A stretch of 51,657 nt of DNA. It comes from Actinomycetota bacterium (GTDB lineage Bacteria; Actinomycetota; Humimicrobiia; Humimicrobiales; Humimicrobiaceae). The notes below the pieces were generated by a model. The model made no database searches and was not told the DNA's origin. It worked only from the letters and a program-made list of their open reading frames with translations. Of the stretch, positions 29,085 to 38,287 are shown in pieces. The stretch is taken from contig JAMCVO010000683.1 of the NCBI GenBank assembly GCA_023475715.1, forward strand, positions 1-51,657. The letters are read 5' to 3'. The position numbers and the translations under genes are program-made. Position 1 is the first letter of the stretch, and each line of letters begins with the position of its first letter.

Positions 29085-29492
29085 TTATATGGTTGAAAAA
29101 AATAAAAATATGTATTTTCCTATCTGTAATTTATCACCGTTGTTTAATTTCGCTTCGTTAATTATCTTACCATTAATATAAGTGCCATTAAGACTGCCAA
29201 GATCCCGTAATATAAATTCTTCGTTGTTTTTTTCAATAATAGCATGCTGTCTTGAAACAGTAATATCGTCAAGTAAAATATCTGAATCCGAACTTCTTCC
29301 AATGCTAAATTTATCTTTTGTCAGATAAAATTTATCTCCAATATTAGGCCCTTTTATTATTATAATACCTGATTTATTTTTAGGTATTTTTTTTAAATGG
29401 TCAATAATATCCTGAGGTAATTCCTTTACCAGCTCGATTTCTTCTATCTTTATGGAATCAGTTTTATTGTTTTTATTTTTTTCTTTTTCCAT
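29085..29492 (-). CDS. FHA-domain protein, GarA-like
   Basis: A 135-aa protein with one forkhead-associated phosphothreonine-binding domain at about 55-130: FSIGRSSDSDILLDDITVSRQHAII, then LRDLGSLNGTYINGKII. The N-terminal 45 residues are charged and could hold a phosphorylation site, but I do not see the TT motif that mycobacterial GarA uses. Pairing with the MerR gene suggests a GarA-type regulator, perhaps under a Ser/Thr kinase; no kinase gene is in the window. Confidence 0.88.
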   Translation of the reverse strand: MEKEKNKNNKTDSIKIEEIELVKELPQDIIDHLKKIPKNKSGIIIIKGPNIGDKFYLTKDKFSIGRSSDSDILLDDITVSRQHAIIEKNNEEFILRDLGSLNGTYINGKIINEAKLNNGDKLQIGKYIFLFFSTI

Positions 29493-29574
29493 TTTGTTTG
29501 TGATTTACTATTATCTTATTGCCTATACGACTGCCCATTAGTTAATTATAACCTTTTTCAGATTAATTTTATAT

Positions 29575-31050
29575 TCATAAATTATTATTTACAACTTGAT
29601 TTGTGAATTTATTAATATTTGTTTTTATAAAATCTTTTAAAAATTCAAAATAAATTTTATCTTTTGATTCAATATAACATCTAATCAAAGGTTCGGTTCC
29701 TGAGGGTCTTATAAGAAACCAACTTCCATTATCCAAAATAATTTTAACGCCATCTTTTCCAATTATTTCCAATACTTTGGCACCTGAAATTTTTTTACTT
29801 TTGAAATTTAAGAAATAAGCCAAAATTTTATTCTTTTTTTCCAAAGATATTTTCAAATCTAATCTTACATTCTGGTAGAATCCAAATTCTTTATAAATTT
29901 TATTCATATATTCTGAAAGATACATTCTTCCAAAATTTTTAATCAAATACGATTGGATCTCTATTAGCAAAAGACATGCCACAAGACCATCCTTTTCGGG
30001 AATATGTCCCTTTACGCTTAATCCCCCACTTTCTTCACCGCCAATTAACACATTGCCTTCAAGCATGGCTTTACAGATATATTTAAACCCAACTGGTGTT
30101 TCCAAAACTCTTAAATCATATTTTTTGCATATCTCATCAATCAAATGAGTTGTGGCTACTGTCCTTACCACAATATCTTCTTTGGAAAATCTCTGAGTTT
30201 TTATAAGATGATACAAAATCAATGCAATTATGTTATTGGGACTTATAAAGATACCTTTGCCATCTATTACTCCAAATCTGTCTGCGTCACCGTCAAGCGC
30301 AATCCCAATATCAAAATTATTATTTATTACAAAATCCTTTAATGCAGTTAAATTATCAATTGAGGGGTCTGGTAATTTTCCTCCAAATAAGGGGTCTCTA
30401 TAATTATTGAAAAGTTTTACGTTAAGATTTAAATTTTCATTTAAAATTTCCGGCATTATTTTACTTCCAGCACCAAACATAGTATCCAAGGCAATTTTTG
30501 GTTTTACAGCCATTATTAAATCAGCATCTGCTATTTGAATAAGCTTTTTTTTATAACTGCTGAAATCAGAAATTATCTCGATATTATTGCAGGAAAAATC
30601 TATTTTTTGCCGGCGTTTTTCATCATTTGTTAATTGTATTAAATTATTTTCTATTTCTTTCGTAACCTTATCTTCTGCGGGACCTGCATAATAAGGAATA
30701 AATTTGATTCCATTATATTTATAAGGGTTATGACTTGCAGTTATCATGATCGCTCCATCAAGATTATAATGTGCTGTCATGAATGCTGTAAGAGGTGTGG
30801 GTATTGAAATGTCTGATAATAAAACTTTAAAACCCATTGCGGCTAATATTCTGGCTGAATGATCTGCAAAGTTTTCAGAAAGGAATCTGTTATCAAATCC
30901 GATAAATATTCCTTTTTTATTCAGATTGTTATTTTTTAAATATTGAGCAATCGCCATTACAACCAGCCCTACATTATCGAAAGTGAATTCTTCGGCAATT
31001 ACTGCTCTCCAGCCATCGGTACCAAATTTTACTTTTTTTTCTTCAGGCAT
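29575..31050 (-). CDS. phosphoglucomutase/phosphomannomutase family protein
   Basis: Alpha-D-phosphohexomutase (491 aa). It has catalytic Ser106 (MITASHNPYKYNGIKF), the metal loop DGDADRFGVID, the sugar-binding loop GGEESGGLSVKGHIPEKDG and the phosphate-binding RPSGTEPLIRCYIE. It interconverts hexose 1- and 6-phosphates. Specificity for glucose, mannose or glucosamine cannot be read from sequence, though EESGGL is glucomutase-like. It lies just downstream of tRNA-Pro. Confidence 0.92.
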   Translation of the reverse strand: MPEEKKVKFGTDGWRAVIAEEFTFDNVGLVVMAIAQYLKNNNLNKKGIFIGFDNRFLSENFADHSARILAAMGFKVLLSDISIPTPLTAFMTAHYNLDGAIMITASHNPYKYNGIKFIPYYAGPAEDKVTKEIENNLIQLTNDEKRRQKIDFSCNNIEIISDFSSYKKKLIQIADADLIMAVKPKIALDTMFGAGSKIMPEILNENLNLNVKLFNNYRDPLFGGKLPDPSIDNLTALKDFVINNNFDIGIALDGDADRFGVIDGKGIFISPNNIIALILYHLIKTQRFSKEDIVVRTVATTHLIDEICKKYDLRVLETPVGFKYICKAMLEGNVLIGGEESGGLSVKGHIPEKDGLVACLLLIEIQSYLIKNFGRMYLSEYMNKIYKEFGFYQNVRLDLKISLEKKNKILAYFLNFKSKKISGAKVLEIIGKDGVKIILDNGSWFLIRPSGTEPLIRCYIESKDKIYFEFLKDFIKTNINKFTNQVVNNNL

Positions 31051-31066
31051 TTCTTTATTTTTTAAA

Positions 31067-31145
31067 TGGTCGGGATGAGAGGATTCGAACCTCCGACCCC
31101 CAGTACCCCATACTGGTGCGCTAAACCAAGCTGCGCCACATCCCG
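31067..31145 (-). tRNA. tRNA-Pro (GGG), CCA encoded
   Basis: A full cloverleaf. The acceptor is CGGGATG/CATCCCG with discriminator A, followed by an encoded CCA (31067-31069). The D arm is GCGC/GCGC, and the anticodon stem CCAGT/ACTGG closes the loop ATGGGGT, giving anticodon GGG. The T arm is GGAGG-TTCGAAT-CCTCT. It lies between gpsA and the phosphohexomutase gene on their strand. Confidence 0.96.
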
Positions 31146-31290
31146 ATTACAAGTAAGATTATTTTAAGATAATAGAATTTATTAGTAAAGCAACATTGGA
31201 ATATTAATAAGTTCCGGGAACATCTTTTAAATTTTCTTGGACGAAATACCAAAATTTTTGGAACATTAAATTTATGATTTAAGCTTTTTC

Positions 31291-32328
31291 TCAAACTTCT
31301 GATCTGAATTTTCTGGTCATTAATTGATTTACTGAAGAGGCCGGATTTAAACCCTTGTAAATGATTTTATATACTATTTCTGTAATAGGAGCTTCTAGCT
31401 TATTAATTTTTGCTATTTCATGAATCGCTTTTGTAGTATTTATACCTTCGGCAATCATATACATGCTTTCAATAATATTATTGATACTCTCACCTCTTGC
31501 AAGTCTTTCACCCACATTTCTATTTCTGCTGTCTTTACTAATGCAGGTTGCGATTAAATCACCCATACCTGCGGCACCAGAAAATGTCTGAAGGTTTGCA
31601 CCGAAAAATTTCCCGATTTTGCTGAGTTCGTATAATCCTCTGGTAATTAAAGATGCCTTTGCGTTTGCCCCATAACCAAGTCCATCTGAAATACCTGCAG
31701 CAATAGCGATAATATTTTTTACGGCCCCTGCAATCTCAACCCCGACTATATCTTCATTGGTATAAACTCTAAAATAATCAGTAAAAAAAACATTTTGCAG
31801 ATATTTAAGCAGTTCTTTATTTGTCGATGAAATCACTGATACGCTTGGAAGTTTATTTACAATTTCCGTGGCAATATTGGGTCCTGATAGAACCGCAATT
31901 TTATTTGATAACCTCTGTGGTATGCACTCCCTTATTACTTCAGTTAATCTTAGATTAGTTCCGGTTTCAAGACCCTTGGCTACATTTATGATAGCTTTTA
32001 TACTCCTAGAATTTTTTAATAGGTCTTTTCTAAAATTTAAAATTATTGCTCTTATCGCATGAGAGGGTAAAGCTAATATTATAAGTTCCGAGTTTATAAA
32101 AAGTTCACTGCTTTCGAATACGCCTGTTACATTTTCGGGGATAAGAATATTTCCGGTATATTTAAAATTTGTTCTGTTTTCTTTTATTTCTTTTAATGTT
32201 GACTTGCTTCTTGCCCATAATTTAATACCATAGCCCTTTTGTGCAAGCATTATTGCCAGCGTGGTCCCCCAACTTCCTGCTCCAATAATTGAAATATTAA
32301 TTTTCAAAAATTTTTTATTCTTTCTCAT
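31291..32328 (-). CDS. gpsA: glycerol-3-phosphate dehydrogenase [NAD(P)+]
   Basis: Makes sn-glycerol 3-phosphate for phospholipids (345 aa). Seen: Rossmann motif GAGSWGTTLA, VAKGLETGTNLRLTEVI, SGPNIATEI, and the catalytic lysine segment VEIAGAVKNIIAIAAGI. It lies 23 nt after der; der-plsC/gpsA neighbourhoods are common. plsC, the lipid acyltransferase, is four genes upstream in the same run. Confidence 0.95.
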   Translation of the reverse strand: MRKNKKFLKINISIIGAGSWGTTLAIMLAQKGYGIKLWARSKSTLKEIKENRTNFKYTGNILIPENVTGVFESSELFINSELIILALPSHAIRAIILNFRKDLLKNSRSIKAIINVAKGLETGTNLRLTEVIRECIPQRLSNKIAVLSGPNIATEIVNKLPSVSVISSTNKELLKYLQNVFFTDYFRVYTNEDIVGVEIAGAVKNIIAIAAGISDGLGYGANAKASLITRGLYELSKIGKFFGANLQTFSGAAGMGDLIATCISKDSRNRNVGERLARGESINNIIESMYMIAEGINTTKAIHEIAKINKLEAPITEIVYKIIYKGLNPASSVNQLMTRKFRSEV

Positions 32329-32351
32329 TTACTATAAAGAAATTATAAATA

Positions 32352-33680
32352 TCAAAATTTGTATTTAAAAAAAATTGGAGATCCTGAAAAGCCAAATTCT
32401 TCTCTGATCCGGGATTCAATAAATTTTTTGATATTATCCTTTTTTTTGATGTCCATATTGGAAAAAACTAAAAATCCCGGTGGCGAAACCCTTATTTGCT
32501 TGATAAATTTTATTCTAAATTTTTTTTCTTTTAAATAGATTGCCTTTTCTTGTTCAAGACCTTTGAAAAGCTGCATTAATTTATTGTCAGTTACCTTTTT
32601 ATTTCTTTCTTCAAGCAAGAAATCTATCATTTCGAAGATTTTATTGATTCCTTTTTTATTTTTAGCACTTATTCTTAAGAATGGAATAAATCTTGCAAAA
32701 TAAAGTTTACCATTAAAACTATAAATAAGTTTTTCCATAACTTCATTGTCTATTAAATCCATTTTATTAAACAAAATACAAATACTTACACCTTTTTCAA
32801 TACATAATTCAATAATTCTTAAATCCTGATTGGTCAGCTCCCTTGTAGAGTCAATTAAAATAAGACTTATATCGGATTTTTCTATTGTTCTTAAGGTTCT
32901 GATTTTACTGTAATATTCCAGATCTTCTTCTTTTAATTTATTTTTTTTCAAACCTGCAGTATCGACAAATCTATATTTTTTATCAGAGACATTAATTATA
33001 CTATCAATACTATCCCTTGTGGTACCTTCTACCTCATCAACAATAACCCTGTTTTCATTTATTATGTTGTTAAAGAGCGTGGACTTACCGACATTTGGCT
33101 GACCCAATATGCAAATACTCGGAGTTAACTTGTCATCCGTTTCAGGCTCAATCATATTCCCAAATCGCTCCCTATATTCTTTAATAACAGCAACAATTTC
33201 ATCCAATAAATCCCCTATATTCAAACCATGAATTGCAGAAACCATTATAGGATATCCAAAACCTAATTTTAAAAAATCTTCGGTATAGTAACTTCCCTTT
33301 TGATTATCCCATTTATTTCCGACAAGGATTATTTTTTTATTTGTTTTTCGTAAAATAACAGCAATTTCTTCATCAAGGGGTGAGATTGGAAGTTTCAGAT
33401 CAACAAGAAAAATAATACCATCAGCTTCTTCTATGGCTTTAGTTGTCTGTTCAAAAATTTGATGGGACAGTTTTTCTTCTGATTTTAAGTCTATCCCTCC
33501 CGTATCCATCATATAAAATTCATATCCATCCCAATCAGCCGCATAATACTTTCTATCTCTGGTGATCATCGGTTCGCTATGAACAATAGCTTCGGTACCG
33601 CTGCATATTCTGTTTATCAAAGTAGATTTCCCTACATTTGGTTTACCTATTACTGCTATTTTCGGTATATTTCTTCTCAT
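32352..33680 (-). CDS. der: GTPase Der (EngA)
   Basis: Tandem-domain ribosome-assembly GTPase (442 aa) required for 50S maturation. The first P loop is GKPNVGKST (12-20) and the second GQPNVGKST (about residues 191-199). Each is followed by its DTGGID/DTAGLK switch and NKWD/NKMD specificity motif. A C-terminal KH-like domain covers about 350-442. It follows the DUF512 gene by 10 nt. The order rluB, cmk, der is actinobacterial, here with other genes inserted. Confidence 0.95.
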   Translation of the reverse strand: MRRNIPKIAVIGKPNVGKSTLINRICSGTEAIVHSEPMITRDRKYYAADWDGYEFYMMDTGGIDLKSEEKLSHQIFEQTTKAIEEADGIIFLVDLKLPISPLDEEIAVILRKTNKKIILVGNKWDNQKGSYYTEDFLKLGFGYPIMVSAIHGLNIGDLLDEIVAVIKEYRERFGNMIEPETDDKLTPSICILGQPNVGKSTLFNNIINENRVIVDEVEGTTRDSIDSIINVSDKKYRFVDTAGLKKNKLKEEDLEYYSKIRTLRTIEKSDISLILIDSTRELTNQDLRIIELCIEKGVSICILFNKMDLIDNEVMEKLIYSFNGKLYFARFIPFLRISAKNKKGINKIFEMIDFLLEERNKKVTDNKLMQLFKGLEQEKAIYLKEKKFRIKFIKQIRVSPPGFLVFSNMDIKKKDNIKKFIESRIREEFGFSGSPIFFKYKF

Positions 33681-33690
33681 AATTAAAATT

Positions 33691-34788
33691 TTAATAGTTT
33701 TGGATTATCTCTTGTGTAAATGTAAAGCCATTTTCTTTTATTATTTTTATTTTCTTATCAAAACTTTTAATTGCATTTCTGCTGATACCGTCCAAGGTAA
33801 TGCCTTCAGAATTAAAGATGCATTCCGGGATTAATATTTTGCTAAACTTTTCTAAATTTTCTTTCTTTAAGCTTTCGATAATATCTCTTCCGGCTAGCAG
33901 TCCCGTTACTTTGACATTTCCACCCAATAAATCATTTTTTATAGCCAGAATTTTTATATCAGCGATATTATATCTTTTTTCCAAAGATTTTAATTTATCT
34001 TTTATAAGCTTCAATAATTTTTTTAATACCACTTCTCCATATTCGGAAGTTATAATAAGAATATAGTCTCCTTTTCTTGAAGAATTGCCTGCAAATTTAC
34101 TTTTCTCAAACCAATTAAGTGCTTGCTTTAGAAAATCTGCCGATTTACCAATACCATTTTGAATCTGGTAAAATCTTCCATAAGATTTATACTCAGGAAA
34201 ATCCAGGCCAGCCATTATATAAAATTCATCAGACAGGAATATCTTATTACGATTTCTATCAGATTTTTCATAAGCTTTAAAATTTTTTATAAAGTTTGCC
34301 ATTGACCGGCTTCCTTTTTTATCAAAACCTATTAAATCATTTTTTTTATTATATTTTGTGATTCCAACAGGAACTATACCTATAGAAAGTATATTTTTAA
34401 AATCAGATACCAGTCGGTTTAGAGTTTTTTCTATGTCTTTACCATCATTTATGCCCGGACATAAAACTATCTGAATATTTGTTCTTATTTTATTTCTGTC
34501 AAGATCTGTCAAACTATCTATTGCTTTTATATTACTGGTATTGGCAAACAACCTATTTCTTATTTTTTCATCAAAGCTGTGCAATGATATGTGTAAGGGT
34601 TCAATCCTGTATTTTATTATTTTTTCAAGATCTTTTTTGTTTAAGTTTGTTAAAGTTATAAAGTTGCCGTGCTGGTAAGATTCAAGAAAGTCATCATCTT
34701 TTATATACAATGCAGCTCTTAGGTCCGGCGGCAGTTGGGAAATAAAACAAAATATACAATTATTCCTGCAAGTTTTTATTTTATTCAA
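33691..34788 (-). CDS. DUF512 radical SAM-like protein lacking its PDZ domain
   Basis: A 365-aa member of the DUF512 family, usually found beside der. A CX3CX2C cluster motif sits at the N-terminus (CRNNCIFCFISQLPPDLR, cysteines at 7, 11 and 14). ALYIKDDDFLESYQHGNFITLTNL and the DUF512 C-terminal half with LAGRDII follow. Typical members carry an N-terminal PDZ domain of about 60 residues before the cysteines; here the frame begins six residues before them at TTG 34788, inside the end of ispH. The function is unknown. Confidence 0.85.
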   Translation of the reverse strand: MNKIKTCRNNCIFCFISQLPPDLRAALYIKDDDFLESYQHGNFITLTNLNKKDLEKIIKYRIEPLHISLHSFDEKIRNRLFANTSNIKAIDSLTDLDRNKIRTNIQIVLCPGINDGKDIEKTLNRLVSDFKNILSIGIVPVGITKYNKKNDLIGFDKKGSRSMANFIKNFKAYEKSDRNRNKIFLSDEFYIMAGLDFPEYKSYGRFYQIQNGIGKSADFLKQALNWFEKSKFAGNSSRKGDYILIITSEYGEVVLKKLLKLIKDKLKSLEKRYNIADIKILAIKNDLLGGNVKVTGLLAGRDIIESLKKENLEKFSKILIPECIFNSEGITLDGISRNAIKSFDKKIKIIKENGFTFTQEIIQNY

Positions 34789-35641
34789 ATTTATCTTCTA
34801 TAAATTTTTTTACTTCCAATATATCCTGCCTGGGTGTGGATGCACCACCGCTGATCCCGACTTTTTTAATACCTTTAAGCCATGCTGTTTTTAGTTCTTT
34901 ACAGTTTTCGATATGATAGGTATTCTTATTTATTTTTTTTGAAATTTCAGCAAGATGTGTGGTGTTCGCACTGTTTTTACCTCCGACAATTATCATTATG
35001 TCGACTTTTCGTGCAAGGTTTTTTACAGCGTACTGCCTGTTGCCTGTTGTGTTGCATATTGTATTTTCTACAATTATTTCTTTGCCTTTTTTAATTAATT
35101 CCGAAACAATAGTTTGTACATTTTCTATTGTTTGAGTTGTTTGAACAACTACAGCGATTTTTTCTTTCTTGCTTAAAGGATCTAAATCACTAAGATTTTC
35201 TATAACTGCATATTCGGAACCTTCTGCATGATTTTTTATACCTATTACTTCAGGATGCTTTTTATTGCCGATAATTATTAAAAAATAACCTCTTTTACTA
35301 AGGGATCTTGCTTTGACATGAGCATTTTTTACAAACGGACATGTTGCGTCTACTATTTTTACACTTCTGGATTTTAGCCTGCTTATTATATCCGGAGACA
35401 TTCCATGTGTTCTGACTATAAAAATACTTCCGGATTCTATATCTCCTTCCTCATCAACAAATTTAATACCTTTTTTAGATAACTCCTCAACCACACCTTC
35501 GTTATGAATAATTTGTCCAAGACAATAAATTTTTGCTTTTTTATTTATATATTTATCCAGAGTTCTTTCTACTATGTCCAGAGCTCTCTTTACTCCGAAA
35601 CAATAACCTGAATTTTTTGCAATTTCTATTTCAAGGCTCAA
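34781..35641 (-). CDS. ispH: 4-hydroxy-3-methylbut-2-enyl diphosphate reductase
   Basis: Last enzyme of the MEP pathway (286 aa); an iron-sulfur reductase making IPP and DMAPP. Cluster ligands are Cys14 (SGYCFGVKRA), Cys101 (DATCPFVKNAH) and Cys196 (NTICNTTGNRQ); a conserved His is in RTHG. The start is TTG, 2 nt after the plsC stop. It is a stand-alone IspH, without the S1 domain fusion seen in some Clostridia. It pairs functionally with ispG at 5846. Confidence 0.96.
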   Translation of the reverse strand: MSLEIEIAKNSGYCFGVKRALDIVERTLDKYINKKAKIYCLGQIIHNEGVVEELSKKGIKFVDEEGDIESGSIFIVRTHGMSPDIISRLKSRSVKIVDATCPFVKNAHVKARSLSKRGYFLIIIGNKKHPEVIGIKNHAEGSEYAVIENLSDLDPLSKKEKIAVVVQTTQTIENVQTIVSELIKKGKEIIVENTICNTTGNRQYAVKNLARKVDIMIIVGGKNSANTTHLAEISKKINKNTYHIENCKELKTAWLKGIKKVGISGGASTPRQDILEVKKFIEDKFE

Positions 35642-35643
35642 TT

Positions 35644-36306
35644 TTATTTAATCCTTTCATAGAGCTCCTTTATTGAACTCATTGTTTTATCTACAATTAT
35701 TTCAATTGCAGCTTTACTGCTGTTTTCTTTGATTATTGAAGTTGTATCAATTAAATTACCATAGATTATTTTTACTTTCGGGAAAAAAATTCTTTTCCTG
35801 GGCTTTTGAATGATTTTATTGGTCCTGCTTAATGCCATTGGCAATATTGGACTGTTACTACTTAATATTGATATTAACCCAACTCCTTTACGCCCTTCTT
35901 GAATTATGCCTTCTAAAGATCGCGTACCCTCCGGAAATATGACCAAGACTTCATCCGAGTTCAAAATCTCAATAGAATTTTTAATTGCTTTCCTGTCTAA
36001 AGAGTTTCTATTTACAGGAAAAGCATTTAAGAATGACACAATTCCACCTAATATCCTTCTATTAAATACTTCTTTTTTTGCCATAAAGTAAACATGCCTT
36101 GAAAAATATGATGCAATTATTAGGGGGTCAATATAACTTAGATGATTTGAACATAGTATCAGCCTTCCGCTTTCAGGAATATTCTCACGTCCGGATACCT
36201 CTATCCTATATATCATTTTAAACAAAATTTTTAGAACCAATTTAAGAAAAGAATAAAGTATATAAAAAGTTTTGGAACGTTTTAGTCTAATCTTATATTC
36301 TTTCAT
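35644..36306 (-). CDS. plsC: 1-acyl-sn-glycerol-3-phosphate acyltransferase
   Basis: Membrane-associated acyltransferase (220 aa) converting lysophosphatidic to phosphatidic acid. It has the HX4D motif His55-Asp60 (CSNHLSYIDPL) and the acceptor-binding FPEGTRS (about 130-136), after a hydrophobic N-terminal helix (about 14-31). Its ATG lies inside the cmk 3' end (14-nt overlap). The cmk-plsC-ispH order is widely conserved in Gram-positive bacteria. Confidence 0.94.
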   Translation of the reverse strand: MKEYKIRLKRSKTFYILYSFLKLVLKILFKMIYRIEVSGRENIPESGRLILCSNHLSYIDPLIIASYFSRHVYFMAKKEVFNRRILGGIVSFLNAFPVNRNSLDRKAIKNSIEILNSDEVLVIFPEGTRSLEGIIQEGRKGVGLISILSSNSPILPMALSRTNKIIQKPRKRIFFPKVKIIYGNLIDTTSIIKENSSKAAIEIIVDKTMSSIKELYERIK

Positions 36307-37021
36307 AGTAAAATTTTTTTATCTTATCTGCTACTTCTCTTATGCTCATATTCGTGGTATCTATTAAAACTGCGTTCTCAGGTATGATAAGCGGACTATC
36401 TTTTCTGGAGCTGTCGATTTTATCCCGGCTTGATATTTCTTTTTTTATAGTGTGTTTTTCAATTAAATGACCTTTCTGTTTATTCTGCAGGTCCCTTCTC
36501 TTTATTCTCTCTTGAAGACTTGCAGTAAGAAAAACTTTTAATGTTGCATCAGGGCAAACGACACTTCCCGTATCCCTGCCTTCAAGAACTGCATTTCCGT
36601 GTTTAGAAAGTTCCTGCTGCAATTTTACAAGATGTTTTCTTATATCCGAAAGACATGAAACTATTGAAACTGCTGCACCAACTTCTTTGCTTCTTATTTC
36701 ATTGGTTACATCTTTGCCATTTAATCTTACAATTGTATACTGGTTCTCATCAGCCGGATTGTTTTCAAGTTCAAGTCTGCAATTCTGAGCAAGTTTGAGA
36801 ATTTTAATTTCATCCTCAGGGTCCAGATTGTTCTCCAAAGCAAGCAAAGTTATTGTCCGATACATAGCTCCTGTATCAATATAATTAAACCCCAGTTCTC
36901 TTGCCAGTAATTTTGCTATTGTACTCTTTCCGCTTCCGGCAGGACCATCGATCGTAATTATTTTTTTGCTATTTTTGAGCATTGATGCTTTTTTATCATG
37001 AAACTGCTTTTTTAAGTTCAT
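36293..37021 (-). CDS. cmk: cytidylate kinase
   Basis: CMP/dCMP kinase (242 aa from the first ATG). It has P loop GPAGSGKST, GAMYRTITLLAL, and the NMP-binding segment LEGRDTGSVVCPDATLKVFLTAS. The upstream ATG 37021 overlaps aroA by 26 nt. ATG 36982 (MLKNSKKIITIDGPAG) gives 229 aa, closer to the family norm. Neither start has a clear ribosome-binding site. Confidence 0.95.
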   Translation of the reverse strand: MNLKKQFHDKKASMLKNSKKIITIDGPAGSGKSTIAKLLARELGFNYIDTGAMYRTITLLALENNLDPEDEIKILKLAQNCRLELENNPADENQYTIVRLNGKDVTNEIRSKEVGAAVSIVSCLSDIRKHLVKLQQELSKHGNAVLEGRDTGSVVCPDATLKVFLTASLQERIKRRDLQNKQKGHLIEKHTIKKEISSRDKIDSSRKDSPLIIPENAVLIDTTNMSIREVADKIKKFYYERI

Positions 37022-38285
37022 ATTTAAAACTTGGAAAAGAAGTATTTATACAATCCGAATCCAATATTTCTGTTTTCTTATTTGTTTTTAATGAAAGTAT
37101 TGCTAGAGCCATTGCAATCCTATGATCTCCGCTGCATTCCAGAGTACCTTCACCTATTTTCAAATCTTTAGAGCCTTCAATTACTAAATCATCATCTTTT
37201 GTTTTTATATCTACTCCCAGCTTTCCAAATTGTGTCGTAATTGAAGAAACTCGATCGCTTTCTTTAAAACGCAGCTCTCCAATTCCTTTAATCATCGTTT
37301 TGCCATCTGCAAAGGCCGATGCTACACATAAAATTGGTATCTCATCAATTATATTAGGAATGAATTTACCTTCAACTGTAGTGGCTTTAAGCTCGCTTGA
37401 AGAGGATTCCAAATCAGCAATTGGTTCGTTATTGATAATTCTTTCATTTTTTATTTCAATTTTCGCACCCATATTTTTCAGAACCGTCAACAGGTAACTT
37501 CTTGTAGGATTTATTCCCAGGTCCTTTATTAAAATTCTGGAATTCTTTAATATCAGACTTGCAACTATGAAATATGCGGCCGAAGAAATATCACCGGGAA
37601 TATATATATTTTTACCCTTAAGTGTCTTTCCTGATTTTATTTTTGTATTTTTCCCGTCATAAGAAATATCTGCTTCAAAATACTCAAGCATCCGTTCAGT
37701 ATGATCTCTCGATATTTGGGGTTGTATTATTTCTGTTTCCCCATCTGCAAATAATCCTGCAAGTGTCAGACATGATTTTATCTGAGCACTTGAAATATTA
37801 ACAATGAATTTTTTACCTTTAAGGATCGACTGGTTTCCAAATATTACTATCGGTGCTTTTTTATTATTATCTTTTCCATAAATGTTTGCTCCCATCTCTC
37901 TTAAAGGATTTATTATCCTGTCCATAGGTCTATTGTTGATAGACTTATCACCTGAGAGAATTGACATAAAATTTGTGGCACAGAGTATGCCGCTTAGCAA
38001 TCTTATTGTTGTACCGGAATTTCCTACATACAAAATATCTTCTGGTTCCCTTAATTTATTAATTCTCTTTCCATGGATCACAAGATTATTTTCAAATTTT
38101 TCTATCTCAACTCCAAGCATTTTCAATACTTCGATTGTTCTTATGCAATCTTCTGAAAATAAATAATTCTTAATTATAATCTTATCATTTGCAAGCGAGG
38201 CTATAATTGCGCTTCTATGAGAAATTGATTTGTCTCCTGGAATTTTAATCTGGCCCCTAATGGAGCTTGCTCCACTTATTTCCAT
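36996..38285 (-). CDS. aroA: 3-phosphoshikimate 1-carboxyvinyltransferase (EPSP synthase)
   Basis: EPSP synthase (429 aa) of aromatic amino acid synthesis. The N-terminal GDKSISHRSAIIASLA and the middle GNSGTTIRLLSGIL are the two family signatures; the C-terminal ELRFKESDR and DHRIAMALAI are also present. It follows tyrA by 2 nt and continues into cmk; tyrA-aroA-cmk is a common Gram-positive order. Confidence 0.96.
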   Translation of the reverse strand: MEISGASSIRGQIKIPGDKSISHRSAIIASLANDKIIIKNYLFSEDCIRTIEVLKMLGVEIEKFENNLVIHGKRINKLREPEDILYVGNSGTTIRLLSGILCATNFMSILSGDKSINNRPMDRIINPLREMGANIYGKDNNKKAPIVIFGNQSILKGKKFIVNISSAQIKSCLTLAGLFADGETEIIQPQISRDHTERMLEYFEADISYDGKNTKIKSGKTLKGKNIYIPGDISSAAYFIVASLILKNSRILIKDLGINPTRSYLLTVLKNMGAKIEIKNERIINNEPIADLESSSSELKATTVEGKFIPNIIDEIPILCVASAFADGKTMIKGIGELRFKESDRVSSITTQFGKLGVDIKTKDDDLVIEGSKDLKIGEGTLECSGDHRIAMALAILSLKTNKKTEILDSDCINTSFPSFKYELKKAVS

Positions 38286-38287
38286 AA

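Noticed and set aside
31200..31290. Terminator hairpins after gpsA (GTTCC-GGAAC and CCAAAA-TTTTGG type)
   Set aside because: The arms are short, no T run follows on the gpsA strand, and tRNA-Pro downstream could be co-transcribed.
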